A stretch of 64,000 bases of DNA from Falsiroseomonas sp051433195 (GTDB lineage: Bacteria; Pseudomonadota; Alphaproteobacteria; Acetobacterales; Acetobacteraceae). Position 1 is the stretch's first letter. The number at the start of each line of letters is the position of its first letter. This document shows, one piece after another, positions 15,704-24,400 of this stretch. The DNA is taken from positions 1 to 64,000 of the forward strand of contig NZ_JBHMFT010000005.1 in the NCBI RefSeq assembly GCF_051433195.1. The letters run 5' to 3'. Both the position numbers and the translations under genes were made by a program. A model generated the notes under the pieces. The model saw only the letters and a program-made list of their open reading frames with translations, did not search any database and was not told the origin of the DNA.

Positions 15704-18700
15704 CTATAGGCGGGCCGCAATCTCCTGCCAGCGTACCCGCACGGCTGCCAGGTTGCGGGCCTTGATCGGCCCGAAGCCCTTGATGCCCGAAGCGGCTTCC
15801 GCCCATTCGCAGATCGCGCCGTGGTTGTCGGGCGTCAGTCGCGGCAGCAGCGAGTCGATCGTCGCCCGGTACTCCTCGGCCAGCGCCCGTTCCATCCGCC
15901 GCTCCTCGGTATGGCCGAAGGGGTCGAGTGGCGTGAAGCGCAGCGCCTTGCCGTGCCGCAGCAGCCCCATGGCGCGCAGCATCCAGGGCCCGAAGCGCCG
16001 CTTGCGCGGGAGGCCAGTGTTCGGGTCGGTACGGGACAGCAGCGGCGGCGCCAGATTCATCTCGATTTGCGGCGCCCCGGCGAAGCTGCCGGCAAGCTGC
16101 GCGCGCCATTCCGGAAGGCTGTGCAGCCGGGCGACCTCGTATTCGTCCTTGAACGCCATCAGCCGGTAGAGCTGGGTGGCAACGGCCCGTGCAAGGCGCT
16201 GTTCACCCGGCACGGCCGCCTGCTCGGCCGCCTGGACCAGGTTCACGAACTGCAGGTAGCGCCCGGCATAGGCGGCGTTCTGATACGCCGTGAGATCCGC
16301 CTCGCACCGCGCGATCATCGCCTCCAGCGTCTCCGGCGCCGCCACCGGCGCGGCCCGTTCCTCAAGCGCCGCCCGGCGCCCCAGGGCGAAGGCCGTCAGG
16401 TTCCGCTCCACCTGCGCCCCGTTCAGCGTGATCGCCTGTTCCAGTGCGGCCGCGGACACCGGCACCAGCCCCCGCTGGAATGCCAGGCCGAGCAGCCAGA
16501 TGTTGAGGAAGATGGCATCGCCAAGCTCCGCCACCACCTCGCTCGTCGCGCTGACCGCGGCCAGGTCGCGGCAGACCTCGGACAGGTTGGCCAGCATCGC
16601 CTCCGGCTCGTAGCGGGTGGCGGTGTCCCGCACGAACTGCGCTGTGGGCGAAAGATCCGCGTTGACCACGGCTGCGCTGCGGCTCGGGCCGAGCATCAGC
16701 CGCGCGTTGCGCCCATGGGCAACAACCATGTCGGACGCGATCAGCAAATCCGCCTGCCCTGCACCAATACGCGGCGCCGGGATGCTGGCCTCGGTCGCCC
16801 CGGGCCGTCCAATGCGAAGCTGCACGAATACGCCGCCGCCCTTCTGGGCGAAGCCCAGCGTATCCACGGAACGCGAAGGGCGCCCATCTACATGCGCCGC
16901 CATGGCCAGGATCGCGCCCAGCGCCGTGACACCCTGCCCACCCACGCCAGCCACCAGCACGTTCCAGGCCACGCCATCGACCGGCTCGGGCAGCACCGGG
17001 TCGGGCATCGCGCCGTGCGGCATCGCCGGCAGCTTCGGCCGCGCAGGCTCAGCACCCGTCAGCGTGACGAAGGAGGGGCAGAATCCCTGAACGCAGGACA
17101 GGTCCTGGTTGCAGGCGGACTGGTCGATGCGCCGCTTGCGGCCCCAGGGCGTTGCCAGCGGTTCCACCGCGATGCAGTTGGAGACGCGGGAGCATTCGCC
17201 GCAATCCTCGCAGACGCGGGGATTGATGACGGCCCGCCGCTCCGCCTTGGCGGCCGTCCCCCGCTTGCGCTTGCGGCGACGCTCTGTCGCGCATTCCTGG
17301 TCGTAGATCAGCGCCGTGACGCCGGGTACCTCGCGCAGCCGGCGCTGGACCGCGTCCAGCTCGCTGCGGTGATGGAAGCCGGTGCCGGGCGGCATCATGG
17401 GGTCGCCGCGATGGCGGTCGGGGTCATCGCCGACCACCTCGATCCGCTCTACACCCTCGGCGCGCAGCTGGGCGGCGATGCGCGGCACCGTGAACTCGCC
17501 CTCGACATGCTGGCCGCCGGTCATCGCCACGGCGGAGTTCACCAGCACCTTGAAGGTCATGTTGGCCTTCGCCGCCACCGCGGCGCGCAGCGCCAGGCTG
17601 CCGGAATGGGCCCAGGTGCCGTCGCCGACATTGGCGAAGATGTGCGGCGTCTCCGTGAAAGCCATCTGGCCGAGCCAGGGCACCCCCTCGCCGCCCATCT
17701 GCGTGAAGGCAAGGCTGTCCCGCTCCGGCATCTTGGTGACCAGCCAATGGCATCCGATGCCGGCCAGCGCGCGGGAGCCTTCCGGAATGCGGGTCGAGGT
17801 GTTGTGCGGGCAGCCCGGGCAGAAGAACGGATCGCGCGCCGCCAGCGGCTCCGCCGCCTGGTGTTCCAGCGCCTCCAGCTCCGACAGCCTGGCCCGCATC
17901 GCATCGCTGCGAAGCGCCTCCGGCAGACGTGGTGCCAGCGCCCGCAGGATCTGTGCCGAATCCAGCTCCGCCAGATCGGACAGCAGCGGCAGGCCGGATT
18001 CGTCGCGCTTCCCAAGGATGCGCGGCGCGCCGGCCATCCCATACAGCGCGTCGCGCAGCTGGGGCTCAAGGAAGGCCCGCCGGTCCTCGATGACCAGGAT
18101 CGTCTCGAGCCCCCCGGCAAAGGCGCGCGCGCCCTCCGCATCCAGCGGCCAGGCAAGCCCCACCTTCCAGATCCGCAGGCCATGCAGTCGCGCCAGTTCC
18201 GGCGTGATGCCGCATTCCGCCAGCACCTGCCGCAGTGTCGCGAAGGCCTTGCCACGCACCGCGATGCCGAGGCGGGCGGTCGCGCTGTCCATCTCGATGC
18301 GGTCGATGCCGTTGGCCCTCGCGAAGGCCTGCGCGGCCGGCAGCTTGTGCAGCCGCAGCCGGCGTTCCTGCGCCAGGGCCTGATCCGGCAGGCGGATCGA
18401 CAGGCCATCGGCAGGCAGCAGAAGCCCAGTCGGCTCGACCGTAGCGTACCGCGCCGCATCGACACGCAGCGTCTGGCTGGCGTCCATCGTCTCGGCCACG
18501 CATTTCAGCCCGGCCCAGGTGCCCGCAAAGCGCGACAGGGCAATGGCCTTGAGCCCGTATTCGAGAACCTCCGCCACCTCCGCCGGATCAAACAGCGGGA
18601 TTTCCAGGTCCTGGAAGCTGAATTCGCAGCCCGATGTGACCGTGGAGGACTTCGCGGAGGGATCGTCCCCGGACAGCGCGAGCACGCCGCCCCGTGCAGC

Positions 18701-19111
18701 GGTCCCGGCGGAATTGGCGTGGCGCAGCACGTCCCCGCTGCGGTCGAGGCCCGGCCCCTTGCCGTACCAGATGCCGAAGACGCCATCATGCTTCGCGCCG
18801 GGCGCCAGGCCGACCTGCTGCGTGCCCCACACCGCCGTCGCCGCAAGATCCTCGTTCAGCCCCGGCTGGAAGACGACCTGCGCAGCCTTCAGCCGCGCCG
18901 ACTGGCGGCCCAACTCCAGGTCGTAGCCGCCGAGCGGCGAGCCACGGTAGCCACTGATGAAGCCGGCGGTGTTCCAGCCCTGGGCCGCATCGAGTTGCCG
19001 GCGCAGCAGCGGCAGGCGGACCAGGGCCTGGATGCCGGTCAGCACCACCGGCTCTCCGGCCAGATCCCAGCGATCCTCCAGGCTGGCCTCCGGGCGTTGC
19101 AGGATGCCCAT
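15704..19111 (-). CDS. Indolepyruvate ferredoxin oxidoreductase, fused subunits
   Basis: A 1,135-residue fused enzyme that decarboxylates aryl- or branched 2-oxo acids to acyl-CoA using thiamine diphosphate and iron-sulfur clusters. The N-terminal part has FISGYRGSPLGGYD and LSGDDPSAKSSTV. The thiamine domain has CPGCPHNTSTR and GGEGVPWLGQ. The ferredoxin-like centre has CEDCGECSRVSNC and a second Cys cluster. The gamma domain has GVGGQGVTALGAILA. The C-terminal 250 residues are the usual extra domain of the fused alphaproteobacterial form. It is divergent from an Lrp-type regulator 111 bases away, which probably controls it. Confidence 0.92.
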   Translation of the reverse strand: MGILQRPEASLEDRWDLAGEPVVLTGIQALVRLPLLRRQLDAAQGWNTAGFISGYRGSPLGGYDLELGRQSARLKAAQVVFQPGLNEDLAATAVWGTQQVGLAPGAKHDGVFGIWYGKGPGLDRSGDVLRHANSAGTAARGGVLALSGDDPSAKSSTVTSGCEFSFQDLEIPLFDPAEVAEVLEYGLKAIALSRFAGTWAGLKCVAETMDASQTLRVDAARYATVEPTGLLLPADGLSIRLPDQALAQERRLRLHKLPAAQAFARANGIDRIEMDSATARLGIAVRGKAFATLRQVLAECGITPELARLHGLRIWKVGLAWPLDAEGARAFAGGLETILVIEDRRAFLEPQLRDALYGMAGAPRILGKRDESGLPLLSDLAELDSAQILRALAPRLPEALRSDAMRARLSELEALEHQAAEPLAARDPFFCPGCPHNTSTRIPEGSRALAGIGCHWLVTKMPERDSLAFTQMGGEGVPWLGQMAFTETPHIFANVGDGTWAHSGSLALRAAVAAKANMTFKVLVNSAVAMTGGQHVEGEFTVPRIAAQLRAEGVERIEVVGDDPDRHRGDPMMPPGTGFHHRSELDAVQRRLREVPGVTALIYDQECATERRRKRKRGTAAKAERRAVINPRVCEDCGECSRVSNCIAVEPLATPWGRKRRIDQSACNQDLSCVQGFCPSFVTLTGAEPARPKLPAMPHGAMPDPVLPEPVDGVAWNVLVAGVGGQGVTALGAILAMAAHVDGRPSRSVDTLGFAQKGGGVFVQLRIGRPGATEASIPAPRIGAGQADLLIASDMVVAHGRNARLMLGPSRSAAVVNADLSPTAQFVRDTATRYEPEAMLANLSEVCRDLAAVSATSEVVAELGDAIFLNIWLLGLAFQRGLVPVSAAALEQAITLNGAQVERNLTAFALGRRAALEERAAPVAAPETLEAMIARCEADLTAYQNAAYAGRYLQFVNLVQAAEQAAVPGEQRLARAVATQLYRLMAFKDEYEVARLHSLPEWRAQLAGSFAGAPQIEMNLAPPLLSRTDPNTGLPRKRRFGPWMLRAMGLLRHGKALRFTPLDPFGHTEERRMERALAEEYRATIDSLLPRLTPDNHGAICEWAEAASGIKGFGPIKARNLAAVRVRWQEIAARL

Positions 19112-19174
19112 CCGACGTCTCCCGTATCAGGTTCCAGACCTTGGAAAGGATGCCCCCTTAGCACAAGGGAGCTT

Positions 19175-19210
19175 TTCTGAATTCTGTTGTGCGCCGCCGA
19201 ATAATCAGAA
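19175..19210. promoter_or_regulatory. Candidate Lrp-type operator between divergent genes
   Basis: TTCTGA at 19175-19180 and TCAGAA at 19205-19210 form an inverted repeat, with AT-rich flanks, in the 111-base space between the indolepyruvate oxidoreductase and the Lrp regulator. Lrp/AsnC proteins commonly bind loose palindromes of this kind and autoregulate. The assignment is inference. Confidence 0.35.
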
Positions 19211-19222
19211 GAAGATGCCGGG

Positions 19223-19678
19223 ATGGACGCCATCGACAAACGGATCCTCCGCGCCCTCGCACGCAAGGGGCGGCTGACCAACGCGGAATTGGCCGAGGAA
19301 GTGGGGCTTTCGGCCTCCCCCTGCTGGACCCGGGTGCGGCGCCTGGAACAGGCCGGCACCATCCGCGGCTATGCCGCCCTGCTCGACCAGGCGGCGCTTG
19401 GCCTGCCTGATACCGTGTTCATCGAGGTGATGATGGAGCGCCACGATGAAGAAAGCCTGCGCCGGTTCGAGGAGGCGGTTCAGGCGATCCCGGAGGTGCT
19501 GGAATGCCACCTGGTGACGGGGGAGTACGATTTCATGATCAAGGCGGCGGTCGGCGGCACCGTCGGATACGAGCGCCTGCTGCGGGACCGCCTGTATCGC
19601 CTGCCGGGCATCCGCCACACCCGCAGCAGTTTCGCGCTGCGGTGCCTGAAGCAGGAATTGTCCCCGATGCCGATCTGA
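19223..19678 (+). CDS. Lrp/AsnC family transcriptional regulator
   Basis: A 151-residue regulator with the standard layout. The N-terminal winged helix starts MDAIDKRILRALARKGRLTN and has ELAEEVGLSASPCWTRVRRL as recognition helices. A C-terminal RAM effector domain (ECHLVTGEYDFMIKAAVGG, LPGIRHTRSSFALR) follows. These proteins sense amino or keto acids as octamers. Its position, head to head with the indolepyruvate oxidoreductase gene, suggests it controls that operon. Confidence 0.88.
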   Translation: MDAIDKRILRALARKGRLTNAELAEEVGLSASPCWTRVRRLEQAGTIRGYAALLDQAALGLPDTVFIEVMMERHDEESLRRFEEAVQAIPEVLECHLVTGEYDFMIKAAVGGTVGYERLLRDRLYRLPGIRHTRSSFALRCLKQELSPMPI

Positions 19679-19694
19679 CGCCAGGCGACGGAAG

Positions 19695-19715
19695 GGGCGC
19701 TGCGCGTCAGCGCCC
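19695..19715. terminator. Hairpin between convergent genes
   Basis: GGGCGCTG, a five-base loop, then CAGCGCCC form a perfect 8-bp stem between the end of the Lrp gene and the end of the small membrane protein gene, overlapping the stop codon of the latter. There is no T-run, so it is at best a weak bidirectional terminator or a 3' stabilising stem. Confidence 0.4.
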
Positions 19716-19895
19716 GCCGGGACGCGCGTGGCCCTCGGCCGAATCGAAGTGCAGCTTGACCATGAACAGGCCGAACAGCACGCCGAAGCCGAACAGGGCG
19801 AGGCCGAAGATCGAGAGGCTCGCTTCCTGCGCCGCCGCCGCGGCGGCAAGCCCGACCAGGGAGATGATGGCGGACAGCGCGATGAAGTAGATCAT
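19707..19895 (-). CDS. Small membrane protein at the end of the cco operon
   Basis: A 62-residue protein with two hydrophobic helices (MIYFIALSAIISLVGLAA and SIFGLALFGFGVLFGLFMV) and a short polar tail (KLHFDSAEGHARPGGR). Its ATG overlaps the ccoS stop codon (ATGA), the same coupling used upstream in this operon. I recognise no family. The coupling suggests a small part in cbb3 oxidase assembly or stability. Confidence 0.65.
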   Translation of the reverse strand: MIYFIALSAIISLVGLAAAAAAQEASLSIFGLALFGFGVLFGLFMVKLHFDSAEGHARPGGR

Positions 19896-20056
19896 GGGGA
19901 TGTGTCTTTCCTGTTGGAGTGGTCGTCAAAAAGAATCCGCGACGCGGCACCGTCGAGGTCCTCGTACTGCCTGCTGTGCAGCATCCAGAGAAACAGGCCG
20001 AGGCCGAGCAGGCCGAGACCCAGCGCCGCTGGAATCAGCAGGATCAATGCGTTCAT
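19892..20056 (-). CDS. ccoS: Cytochrome oxidase maturation protein CcoS
   Basis: A 54-residue protein starting MNALILLIPAALGLGLLGLG, one membrane helix, then LFLWMLHSRQYEDLDGAASR and a polar tail. The helix followed by the Q-Y-[ED]-D-L-x-G-x-A motif is diagnostic of CcoS, which is needed for haem and copper insertion into the cbb3 oxidase. Its ATG overlaps the ccoI stop, and its stop overlaps the next ATG. It is read directly from the sequence on the minus strand. Confidence 0.9.
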   Translation of the reverse strand: MNALILLIPAALGLGLLGLGLFLWMLHSRQYEDLDGAASRILFDDHSNRKDTSP

Positions 20057-22419
20057 GGCTGCGGGTCGCTCCCGGCGCGGAGGGCATTGAGGATCACGAT
20101 GATCGAGCTGCTGGCCATGACGACCGCGGCGACCAGCGGCGTCACGTAGCCCAGCACTGCGGCCGGCACCGCCACGACGTTGTAGGTCAAGCTGAACGCG
20201 ATGTTCTGGCGCGCCAGGCTCTGCGCACGGCGCGCCACGCGGATGGCGAAGGGCAGTGCCGCAAGACCCCGGCCAAGCAGCACGATGTCGGACGCCGCCT
20301 GGGCGACTCCCGCCGCGTTCGCAGGGCTGGCGGAGACATGCGCGAGGCTCAAGGCACCGGCATCATTGATGCCATCGCCAACCATGAGCGGCCTGAGCCC
20401 GCTCGCCCGCAGCGCCTCCACGCGCGACGCCTTGGCAGTCGGCACCACGCGCGCCTGCCAATGCCCGACACCCGTCTGTTCGGCTGCAGCCTGGACCACG
20501 TCCGGCGCATCGCCGGAGAGGATCTCGGTTGCCAGGCCAAGGTCATGCATCGAGGCCACCACCTGGCTCGACTCCGGCCGAAGCTGGTCCCGGAAACGGA
20601 ACCGCGTAGGCTCCTGGCCCGGGCGCGACAGGAACATCGTCATCTCGGCACCAGGCGCCTCGGGCAGGCCGCAGAATGCAGCGCTGCCCAGGCGGGCTTC
20701 ACCAAGCCGGAGGCCGTAGCCCGAAATTTCCGCAACGCCGGACAGGGCCGGCGCATCCGGACAGGCGCGTGCCAGGGCCAGCGCGAGCGGGTGCCGGCTG
20801 GCCCGCGCCATGCCGGCTGCCTGGCGTAGCGTCGCCGGGTCGTGCGGGTGGTCCAGCAGCAGTTCCGGCTGGCCCGTCGTCAGCGTCCCGGTCTTGTCCA
20901 GCACCGCGTAGTCCGCCGTCGCCAGGCGTTCCAGCGCGGTCGGCGACGCGACAAGGACACCGCGCCGGAACAGTGCGCCCGCCGCCGCGACCTGTACGGC
21001 AGGCACCGCGATGGCCAGACCACAGGGGCAGGTCACGATCAGGGCGGCAACCGCCGGCACGAGGGCCGCCTGCCAGTCGATTCCGACGCCCAGCCACCAA
21101 CCCAGGAAGGTCGCGGCGGCAATGACGTGTACGGTCGGCACGTAGATCCGCGCCGCGCGATCGGCGATGGAGACAAAGCGCCCCCTGCCCTGCTCGGCCC
21201 GTTCCAACAGCCGCCCGAGCGCCGCCAGCGATCCTTCCCGCAAGGCGGCGCTGATCCGCATGAGGAACGCCGATCCCATATTGATCGCGCCGGCCGGCAG
21301 CGCCTGCCCGGCGGCCAGGTACCGGGGCACCGATTCGCCGGTCGTTGCGCTCAGGTCGAGCACCACGTCCACCTCGGACACGCCGTCGAGCCGCAGACGT
21401 TCCCCGGCCGCCACGCGAACCAGGTCACCGGCCCGGACCTGCTCGGCCTGAACCTCCCGCGCCCGTCCGCCCCCATCCTGCACGGTGACGGTACCGTCCT
21501 GAAGGGCCAGCAGTTCCGCCACGGCCTGTCCGGCCTTGCGTCGCATCCGACGGTCGAGCAAGCGACCCGCCAGGAGCAGCGCCAGCAGGCTCGTGGCGCC
21601 ATCGAACCAGGTGTAGGGACCGTTCCGCAGCACCTCGCTGAGGCTCATGGCGGTGGTCGCGATGACACCCAGCGAGACGGCCAGGTCCATGTTCGTCCGA
21701 CCGGTCCGCGCCGCATGCCAGGCCGAACGATAAAAGGGCATGCCTGCCACCAGCACCGTGGGCAGCGCGATCAGCGCGGCAAGCCAATGCATCAGGGCGC
21801 GGGTCTGCTCCCCCATGTCGCCGCCGACCCAGACCGCGACGGAGACGAGCATGACATTCATCGACCCGAAGGCCGCGATGCCGAGGGCCCGCAGCAGCGC
21901 CTGGCCCTCCGCGTCCTCTGTGGCGCGCAGGCAGGCGGGTGACCAGGGCGCAACGCGAAAGCCGAGCCGTGCGACCAGCGCCGCGAGATCTCGGGCCCGG
22001 TCCGCTTCCCCGCGCCAGGTGATGCTCAGGCGGCGCGTGGAAAGATTGGCGCGCGCACGCAACACATCCGGCTCGGTCGCCAGCGCCTGCTCCACCAGCC
22101 AGACGCAGGCGCCGCAGCTGAGGCCGCTGACCATGAGTTCAAGGCTATGCAAGCCGCCCGCCGCCGCGGTGGCGAGGGAGGCGGCGTCGAAGGATGGCGG
22201 CGCGTCCGGCGCCTGCAGAGGCGCAGCCGCGGCATCACGTCGCCGGTAGAAGGCATCCAGGCCCAGCCCCTGGACCAGCGCATGCGCGCCTGCGCAGCCA
22301 TCGCAACAGAAATCCCCCTGCCCGGGAATCAGCGCCGCACCGCAATGCCGGCACCCGGCCAGGGAATGACCCGCCGGCGCCTTCAGGAAGCGCCGCCCCG
22401 CGAAGGCTTCAGCGGTCAC
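20053..22419 (-). CDS. ccoI: Copper-translocating P-type ATPase CcoI/FixI
   Basis: A 788-residue P1B-type ATPase that moves copper for cbb3 oxidase assembly. The GTG at 22419 is chosen because it overlaps the fixH stop (GTGA). The longer upstream frame only reads through fixH. The N-terminus has a Cys-rich metal site (CRHCGAAL, FCCDGCAGAH), then a heavy-metal domain with SGLSCGACVWLVE. The core shows TGES, the CPC channel motif (VTCPCGLAIAV), the phosphorylation site DKTGTLTTGQ and GDGINDAGAL. Order and length match alphaproteobacterial FixI. Confidence 0.93.
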   Translation of the reverse strand: MTAEAFAGRRFLKAPAGHSLAGCRHCGAALIPGQGDFCCDGCAGAHALVQGLGLDAFYRRRDAAAAPLQAPDAPPSFDAASLATAAAGGLHSLELMVSGLSCGACVWLVEQALATEPDVLRARANLSTRRLSITWRGEADRARDLAALVARLGFRVAPWSPACLRATEDAEGQALLRALGIAAFGSMNVMLVSVAVWVGGDMGEQTRALMHWLAALIALPTVLVAGMPFYRSAWHAARTGRTNMDLAVSLGVIATTAMSLSEVLRNGPYTWFDGATSLLALLLAGRLLDRRMRRKAGQAVAELLALQDGTVTVQDGGGRAREVQAEQVRAGDLVRVAAGERLRLDGVSEVDVVLDLSATTGESVPRYLAAGQALPAGAINMGSAFLMRISAALREGSLAALGRLLERAEQGRGRFVSIADRAARIYVPTVHVIAAATFLGWWLGVGIDWQAALVPAVAALIVTCPCGLAIAVPAVQVAAAGALFRRGVLVASPTALERLATADYAVLDKTGTLTTGQPELLLDHPHDPATLRQAAGMARASRHPLALALARACPDAPALSGVAEISGYGLRLGEARLGSAAFCGLPEAPGAEMTMFLSRPGQEPTRFRFRDQLRPESSQVVASMHDLGLATEILSGDAPDVVQAAAEQTGVGHWQARVVPTAKASRVEALRASGLRPLMVGDGINDAGALSLAHVSASPANAAGVAQAASDIVLLGRGLAALPFAIRVARRAQSLARQNIAFSLTYNVVAVPAAVLGYVTPLVAAVVMASSSIIVILNALRAGSDPQP

Positions 22420-22895
22420 GAGACGATGATCCGGCGACGAACTTCTAACACGTCGCCACCCGGACCCAGCAGGCGAAGCCGCGCCTCCCATTGTCCGGAA
22501 AGCGCGGGCCTGGCATCGGCCACGTAGGTTGCGTTGCCGGCCGCGCGGAACGTCAGCGGGAGCTCCGACCCTTCCAACGGGCGCACCAGGGTACCCTCCC
22601 ACGCGCCAGCCACGCGCCGTCCGTCCCGGTCGACCGCGGCGACAAGGAGAACGCCGTGCTCCCAGCGCACCTCCGCCTCCCACCCCAGGGCATCCTGCCG
22701 TGCGGCCGTCTCGAGCACACGGTTGTAGGTACGTCCGCGGTCAAAGGACCGGCCGACCGTGACGCCGGTGAAGGTGGAGAGAGCCGCGTAGACCAGGCCG
22801 CCATTCACCACCACGACCAGCAGCATGCCGCCCACGAAGATCCAGGGAATCCAGAGGCTGCGCCGAGGCTGCGCGTCGCGTGCGGAGTGGCTCAT
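22416..22895 (-). CDS. fixH: FixH family protein
   Basis: A 159-residue membrane protein of the cbb3 assembly operon. The start at 22895 (MSHSARDAQPRRSLWIPW) overlaps the ccoG stop (ATGA). One N-terminal helix (IFVGGMLLVVVVNGGLVYAAL) is followed by a periplasmic domain with GRTYNRVLETAARQDALGW, typical of FixH. It is thought to act with CcoI in copper delivery. Both ends overlap neighbouring genes. Confidence 0.9.
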   Translation of the reverse strand: MSHSARDAQPRRSLWIPWIFVGGMLLVVVVNGGLVYAALSTFTGVTVGRSFDRGRTYNRVLETAARQDALGWEAEVRWEHGVLLVAAVDRDGRRVAGAWEGTLVRPLEGSELPLTFRAAGNATYVADARPALSGQWEARLRLLGPGGDVLEVRRRIIVS

Positions 22896-24379
22896 GGCTT
22901 GGGTCCCAGCAGAACGCTGCGTTCCGAGGCGACAAGGTTGCCTTGGCCGTCCCGCAGTCGAAAGGTGATATCGGACGTCTGGCGCTGCGAAGGGCCGGCT
23001 GGCTGCGTCACCAGCACGCGCCACTGGGTGATCCCGTCAGGACGCGTGGTGACGGCAAAGCGGTTGGGCCCGCGAGGCGCGCCCTCCTGCACCTGCATCT
23101 GCACCGGCACGGAAGCCTCGATCTCGAGCGCGAGTTCCGGGACATCCCGTGTCTTGTTGGCGATCTTGAGGGTGAAGGCATTGCGCACCGAGCCATCCGC
23201 CAGTGCGATGAACAGCGGGGCGCGGTCGCGCAGCACCGATAGCGTCACGGCTTCGCGCGTCAGGAAGGCACCTGCCATGATCCCCATGACGAGGGTCAGC
23301 ATCGCGGCGTACAACAGCGTCCGCGGCCGGAGGAAACGCGGCATGCTGCGTGCCGCCATGCCTGCGGTCTGGCGTGCAGGTCCGGGCGGAACGGAAGCCG
23401 AGGCCGCCGTCGAGGCCGCCAGATTGGCCAAGGTCTCGAACGCCACCAGGCCCTTGGGCCGATCGAGGCGCTTCATGATGTCGTTGCAGGCATCGATGCA
23501 GAGGCCGCAGCCGATGCATTCCAGCTGCTGCCCATCCCTGATGTCGATGCCGGTCGGGCAGACGTTGACGCAGGCGCGGCAATCGACGCAGTCGCCGACG
23601 CCGTCCTTGGTTGCCTTGCCGCGCGGCTCCCCGCGCCAGTCGCGATAGGTCACGACCAGGGAATTCTCGTCCAGCATCGCGGCCTGGAACCGCGGCCACG
23701 GGCACATGTAGGTGCAGACCTGCTCGCGGGCCCAGCCGGCCAGCAGGTAGGTGGTGCCGGTGAACAGGGCGAAGAAGAAATAGACCTCGACCGAAGCCTG
23801 CCCGGTCAGCACCTCGCGCACCACCGTCGGTGCATCGTTGAAGTACATGATCCAGGCGCCGCCCGTCGCCGCGGCGATCAGCAACCATGCCGCATGAGTG
23901 GCGCCCTTCTTGCGCAGCTTGGCAAGACTCCAGGGCGCCTTGTCGAGGCGCATCCGTTCGTTGCGATCCCCCTGGATGCGGCGTTCGACCCACATGAACA
24001 GGTCGGTCCAGACCGTCTGCGGGCAGGCAAAGCCGCACCAGACGCGCCCGAACAGGCTGGTCGCGACGAACAGGCCGATCGCCGCAAGCACCAGGAGACC
24101 CGTCAGGAAATAGACCTCCTGCGGCCAGATCTCGATGAAGAAGAAGAACAGCCGGCCATGCCCGATGTCCACCAGCACCGCCTGGTCCGGCGCGCCCGGA
24201 CCCCGATCCCAGCGCAGCCACGGCACGAGGTAGTAGGCCGCGAGGCACAGGGTCAGCACCACCCACTTCCATGACCGCACCGCACCAGTCACTGCCTTCG
24301 GGTAGACCTGCTGCCTGGCCGCGTAGAGCGGCGTGTTGGCAGCAGCCTGCAGGCGTTCGGGCGGATGAAGGGTTGTCAT
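22892..24379 (-). CDS. ccoG: Cytochrome oxidase accessory protein CcoG/FixG
   Basis: A 495-residue membrane iron-sulfur protein. Several helices occur in the first 250 residues (WKWVVLTLCLAAYYLVPWL; VWCGFACPQTVWTDLFMWVE). Two 4Fe-4S clusters follow: CVDCRACVNVCPTG and CIGCGLCIDACND. A further helix near 340 and a C-terminal periplasmic Ig-like domain complete the family plan. CcoG reduces copper during cbb3 assembly. It starts 21 bases after ccoP. Confidence 0.93.
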   Translation of the reverse strand: MTTLHPPERLQAAANTPLYAARQQVYPKAVTGAVRSWKWVVLTLCLAAYYLVPWLRWDRGPGAPDQAVLVDIGHGRLFFFFIEIWPQEVYFLTGLLVLAAIGLFVATSLFGRVWCGFACPQTVWTDLFMWVERRIQGDRNERMRLDKAPWSLAKLRKKGATHAAWLLIAAATGGAWIMYFNDAPTVVREVLTGQASVEVYFFFALFTGTTYLLAGWAREQVCTYMCPWPRFQAAMLDENSLVVTYRDWRGEPRGKATKDGVGDCVDCRACVNVCPTGIDIRDGQQLECIGCGLCIDACNDIMKRLDRPKGLVAFETLANLAASTAASASVPPGPARQTAGMAARSMPRFLRPRTLLYAAMLTLVMGIMAGAFLTREAVTLSVLRDRAPLFIALADGSVRNAFTLKIANKTRDVPELALEIEASVPVQMQVQEGAPRGPNRFAVTTRPDGITQWRVLVTQPAGPSQRQTSDITFRLRDGQGNLVASERSVLLGPKP

Positions 24380-24400
24380 GATCCTGTGCTCACACCTGCC

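Noticed and set aside
15821..19180. A 1,119-codon open frame on the plus strand
   Set aside because: It is antisense to the clearly recognisable indolepyruvate oxidoreductase; high GC removes stop codons in that frame, and its product is rich in Arg, Gln and His without any motif.
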